From assembly GCF_027484705.1 (NCBI RefSeq), contig NZ_JAIXSL010000012.1, forward strand, positions 62,001 through 126,000: DNA of 64,000 nt. The letters are read 5' to 3'. Every line of letters starts with the position of its first letter. Position 1 is the stretch's first letter. Made by a program: the position numbers and the translations under genes. The notes beneath the pieces are model-generated. The model ran no database searches. It worked only from the letters and a program-made list of their open reading frames with translations, and had not been told where the DNA came from. Of the stretch, positions 60,812 to 64,000 are shown piece after piece. This stretch comes from Flavobacterium sp. (GTDB taxonomy: Bacteria; Bacteroidota; Bacteroidia; Flavobacteriales; Flavobacteriaceae).

Positions 60812-61597
60812 CTAATGAATAAAAATTCTTTCATATCCTTCGGGAACACTATACGGAAAAGACAAATCCTCATCAATTGAAACCGCATTATATTCAATCG
60901 AGATATTGACTTTTCCTTTGGGTTGCTCGGCATCAATCACCATTCCGGCAGGCAGCGCCATTTGGTTGTAATAGCCGTAATTCGGATACACAATCTGCAC
61001 CGAACGTTCCTTCGCGGGTTGGGCAATCTGCTCTTTCTTGATTAAGAAATTTCCCGACTCAAAATAAAATGTTTTTGAAGTTCCGGTGTTATTTGCATCG
61101 ACAAGTTTGTATAAATTGTCTTCAATCGACGGCTTGTAATTTCCTTTCGTCAAATCATCGAGCGCCTGTCCGAGCAACAGATTCTGCACTTTGTTGAAAT
61201 CCAAATCGGTGCCCAACCAACGGCTCAGCAACGAATAATCGCCTTCAAAATATTGGCCGTTGATTTTCTCGTAATATTTCACTTCATTCGGCGTAATCAG
61301 TGCTTTGGCCATCGTGATTCCTAAGAAACGGACGCTGACCAAAATCATTTCGTTCTTTTTGATCTTGATTTCTGCGGTGACGTTCTGGCTTTGGTTCGGA
61401 TCTTCATAATGCGCACTCGATTTGATGTACAGTGTCGAGAAATCTTTTCGGTTACCGTAATGCTTTTTGACAATCGTGTCTGAAGAAAGTACGCCTTTCG
61501 CTTTGCCTTCCTTGACGACAACCGCCTTCGATTTGCACGAGAGCAACGTCAGCGCCACAAAAAAAACGGTAAACAACAAGCTTAAATATCGACGCAT
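60812..61597 (-). CDS. DUF4292 lipoprotein
   Basis: 261 residues with a lipoprotein signal (SLLFTVFFVALTLLSCKSKA, Cys at about 21). SAHYEDPNQSQNVTAEIKIKKN, ILVSVRFLGITMAKALITP and YYEKINGQYFEGDYSLLSRW are the DUF4292 pattern, a LolA/LolB-like half-barrel common in Bacteroidetes. A role in outer-membrane lipoprotein or lipid handling is suggested by fold only. Its start overlaps the TPR gene's stop by one base. Confidence 0.87.
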   Translation of the reverse strand: MRRYLSLLFTVFFVALTLLSCKSKAVVVKEGKAKGVLSSDTIVKKHYGNRKDFSTLYIKSSAHYEDPNQSQNVTAEIKIKKNEMILVSVRFLGITMAKALITPNEVKYYEKINGQYFEGDYSLLSRWLGTDLDFNKVQNLLLGQALDDLTKGNYKPSIEDNLYKLVDANNTGTSKTFYFESGNFLIKKEQIAQPAKERSVQIVYPNYGYYNQMALPAGMVIDAEQPKGKVNISIEYNAVSIDEDLSFPYSVPEGYERIFIH

Positions 61598-62940
61598 TAT
61601 TTTTTTCGTTTTAACAGTTGATCGGCTTTCATAAAATAACTTTCCTTCTTCTTCATATCGCCCAAACCTGCCGAAGCCTCGCCAAGCTGGATGTTGAAAT
61701 TGATTTCAAGTGCCACGTCATCCACCAGATAATCCAATCCCATTTCTAAAAATTCTTTGGCTTTCTTATAATTTTTCAACTGGTTGTTGGCCAAACCGAC
61801 ATAATAATACAACTGCGGCTGCGACGGATACAAATCGATGAACGCAGTCGCCTTTTTCGATACAACGTCAAATTGTTGCAGTTCCGTATAAGCCTGTAAC
61901 AAAAGCAATCCGGTTTCTATATCGTCCGAATGGCTTTTGAGGTGCAACTCGTAATATTTTACCGCGCGCGTCCAGTCTTTTTTATTGTGGTAGAATTTGC
62001 CGATTTCCTTAGCGACCTGAACATCTTTGTCGGCATCAAAATACGAGATGGCTTTCTCTAAATCTTTATCGAATTCAGGTTTGTCTTTCACAAAAATCAG
62101 GAATTCGTTGAGCATTCTGTGTTTGATTTTGTCGTCGATCTTGCGGCTTTCGAGCACTTTGTTCATCGAAATCACGGCATTCGGACCATCATTATTGTTG
62201 AGGTGGAATTTAAACAAACTCACCTGCGCCCAATCCGAAGTCGGGATTTCCGTTTCGAGTTGTTTGGCGATTTCCATCGCTTTTTCTTCCTGATTGCTTT
62301 CCGAATACAGGAAAATCAGTGCGATATAATTCGATTCTTCTTTTGGGTATTTTTTAATCTGGGCCAACAGATTGTCTTTTTCAGAAGTCTGGTATTTCGC
62401 CTGATTTAAGATTTCACGTTTGTAATTTTCGCGCAGTTCGGTTTTGCCTACGGTCGAATTCAATTGATTAATCAAATCCAAAGCTTTGTCGAATTGCTGC
62501 GTATTCATATACAGCGAAACCAAATCTTCCTTGTACTCTTTTTTGAACTCGATGAGCTTGTTGACAATCACAATGGCCTGCGTATAATCTTTGGTTTCAT
62601 AACAAACGTCGTACATCCCGACCCAAAACCACATGTTTTTCGGGTTGATTTGTGTGGCTTTCTCAAACGAATCGTAGGCGTCTTTGTATTTCTTTTGCGG
62701 CAGGTAACTTTTGCCCATCTCAAAATAAACCACAGCATTCTCGGGCTGGAGTTTCTTGCACTTTTCGAGCGCCGTAATTGCTTTATCGTAATTCTCGATG
62801 CCTTTCTGCAACAAAGCGTCATAGAACGCATTCTGAAACTGATCATCCGCCAAACCAATGGCATCAGGTTCGTCCTGCGCACGCAGCAGCTGTGGAAAAA
62901 AGATTCCGGCAAAAAGAAGTATGAAGGCTGTTTTTCTCAC
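61597..62940 (-). CDS. Tetratricopeptide repeat protein
   Basis: 447 residues with a signal peptide (MRKTAFILLFAGIFFPQLLRAQ). About ten TPR units of 34 residues follow, for instance FEMGKSYLPQKKYKDAYDSFEKATQINP and KDWTRAVKYYELHLKSHSDD. Such periplasmic TPR proteins act as scaffolds. It lies between the nucleotidyltransferase and DUF4292 genes, with a 1-bp overlap to the latter, implying shared expression with the M23 protein. Confidence 0.9.
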   Translation of the reverse strand: MRKTAFILLFAGIFFPQLLRAQDEPDAIGLADDQFQNAFYDALLQKGIENYDKAITALEKCKKLQPENAVVYFEMGKSYLPQKKYKDAYDSFEKATQINPKNMWFWVGMYDVCYETKDYTQAIVIVNKLIEFKKEYKEDLVSLYMNTQQFDKALDLINQLNSTVGKTELRENYKREILNQAKYQTSEKDNLLAQIKKYPKEESNYIALIFLYSESNQEEKAMEIAKQLETEIPTSDWAQVSLFKFHLNNNDGPNAVISMNKVLESRKIDDKIKHRMLNEFLIFVKDKPEFDKDLEKAISYFDADKDVQVAKEIGKFYHNKKDWTRAVKYYELHLKSHSDDIETGLLLLQAYTELQQFDVVSKKATAFIDLYPSQPQLYYYVGLANNQLKNYKKAKEFLEMGLDYLVDDVALEINFNIQLGEASAGLGDMKKKESYFMKADQLLKRKK

Positions 62941-63024
62941 TGTTGATTATTTAACCGCAATGTACACAAAGATGCCGCTCGGATTTGCAAAGAAAATCCT
63001 AAAGCGCGTTTGGGTCGTGTTTTA

Positions 63025-64000
63025 TTATTCTAAAACCGAATAATCGCCGATGCTGATGCTCGTAAATTTCCCGTCGAAAGTCGCGTGGCTGCCAATCATC
63101 GCATTATCCAGATTGGCGTTTCTGATGTGCGAATGGGTTTGCACCAAACTGTTTTTGATTTGCGTATCGCTCACATGACAAGCTTTCCCGAGCGAAACAT
63201 TCGGGCCGACTGTGGCATTGATCAAGATGACATCTTCGCCGATAAAGCAAGGTGCAATGATCGTGGAATTTTCGATTTTCACCGAAGGATGCACCAAGTT
63301 CTCGCCGTCCTGATGCAGGAAATCCAGCATTCTCGAATTGGTTTCGACCGTGACGTTTTTATTGCCGCAATCCATCCATTCATCGACTTTGCCGGGAACG
63401 AATTTGAGGCCTTTGACTTTCATGTTCTCCAGTCCGTCAGTAAGTTGGTATTCGCCGCCTTTCACGACATTGTTGTCGAGTAAATATTGCAATTCAGCGC
63501 GCAAAGCCTCACCGGATTTGAAATAATAAATCCCGATGATCGCCAAGTCTGAAACGAAATCTTTGGGTTTCTCCACGAAATCAACAATCTGGTTGTTGTC
63601 ATTGAGCTGCACGACGCCGAAAGCGCTTGGGTCCTCAACTTGCTTCACCCAAATCACGCTGTCTGCGGAAGTGTCTAGGGTAAAATCAGCGCGGAACAAA
63701 GTATCGGCATAAGCCACGACAATCGGTCCGGTCATAGAATCCTTGGCGCACATGATCGCATGCGCAGTGCCAAGGGCTTCGTTTTGGTAATAGATGGTTC
63801 CTTTAGAACCGAGTTTTTCGGCGATGGCGATGAGGTCTTTCTCGACGGCAGTGCCAAAGTCTTTATGGATGATGAACGCAATTTCTTCAATGTCCTGGTG
63901 GATGACGCCCGCGATGTCTTCTACCAATCGGTGCACGATCGGTTTTCCTGCAATCGGAATCAAAGGTTTCGGGACAGTAAGCGTGTGGGGTCTTAATCTC
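63025..64000 (-). CDS. Sugar nucleotidyltransferase (GlmU/GCD1-like), N-terminus cut off
   Basis: At least 325 residues; the start lies beyond the window. The visible beginning, RLRPHTLTVPKPLIPIAGKP, is the end of the GxGTRLxPxT nucleotide-binding loop. Then NEALGTAHAIMCAKD, VVAYADTLF (metal-binding Asp), GVVQLNDNNQIVDFVEKPKD and DEWMDCGNK follow. The C-terminal part (from about 250) has hexapeptide repeats (IENSTIIAPCFIGEDVILIN, VGPNVSLGKACHVSD) forming a left-handed helix. It couples a sugar-1-phosphate to a nucleoside triphosphate for envelope sugars. Which sugar is unknown. Confidence 0.92.
   Translation of the reverse strand, partial: RLRPHTLTVPKPLIPIAGKPIVHRLVEDIAGVIHQDIEEIAFIIHKDFGTAVEKDLIAIAEKLGSKGTIYYQNEALGTAHAIMCAKDSMTGPIVVAYADTLFRADFTLDTSADSVIWVKQVEDPSAFGVVQLNDNNQIVDFVEKPKDFVSDLAIIGIYYFKSGEALRAELQYLLDNNVVKGGEYQLTDGLENMKVKGLKFVPGKVDEWMDCGNKNVTVETNSRMLDFLHQDGENLVHPSVKIENSTIIAPCFIGEDVILINATVGPNVSLGKACHVSDTQIKNSLVQTHSHIRNANLDNAMIGSHATFDGKFTSISIGDYSVLE

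Overview
The window looks like chromosomal DNA from a member of the Flavobacteriaceae, most likely Flavobacterium or a close relative. Evidence: Bacteroidetes-type promoters (TTTG, about 19 bp, TAnnTTTG), a gliding-motility lipoprotein (GldH), a type IX secretion C-terminal sorting domain, DUF families typical of Bacteroidetes, moderate G+C, and no obvious Shine-Dalgarno dependence. Nothing suggests a prophage, plasmid, transposase or genomic island. It reads as a gene-dense core chromosome. Both ends cut genes: an LD-carboxypeptidase at the left and a sugar nucleotidyltransferase at the right.

Layout. 0-11 kb: methionyl-tRNA synthetase, a HAD hydrolase, an HRDC protein, a short SSB, a zinc-ribbon protein, an M28 peptidase, an epimerase-like protein, an EamA transporter and an M13 peptidase. 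11-22 kb: a SCO protein, then a metal-homeostasis block: feoA-feoB, a FecA-like TonB receptor, a 42-residue FeoB-associated Cys-rich protein, a DtxR/MntR-type repressor, an NRAMP transporter fused to a universal-stress domain, a divergent outer-membrane protein and a lycopene cyclase. Similar palindromic sites overlap the promoters of the receptor and of the divergent NRAMP/outer-membrane pair. 22-34 kb: bacilliredoxin, a TrhO tRNA hydroxylase with an extra C-terminal domain, a PSP1 protein-gldH-PBP1A operon, a two-subunit CoA transferase, and several DUF and membrane proteins.

35-46 kb is a heme locus. A leftward run hemA-hemC-hemD-hemE-(unknown)-(GNAT)-hemF-hemB-(cytochrome c lipoprotein) is divergent from an AraC regulator followed by hemH and hemJ. 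It covers protoporphyrin-dependent heme synthesis from glutamyl-tRNA except hemL. A pair of direct repeats 21 bp apart lies between hemA and the AraC gene. 46-64 kb: an NtrY-like kinase, enoyl-CoA hydratase, a lipid cluster (acyl-ACP desaturase and two PlsC acyltransferases) around recA, trpS, dprA, a HU/SPOR protein, a thioesterase, a secreted T9SS cargo, and a leftward envelope operon (nucleotidyltransferase, TPR, DUF4292, degenerate M23).

The most unusual non-coding signal is a family of about 65-110 bp palindromic elements: five clear copies and one diverged copy. They share flanks but carry different central stems that keep base pairing. Three of the six supply the TAG stop codon of the preceding gene. 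A second repeat family built on 'acgcggat' occurs three times. A long imperfect hairpin in the 435-bp gap before recA is a candidate structured RNA.
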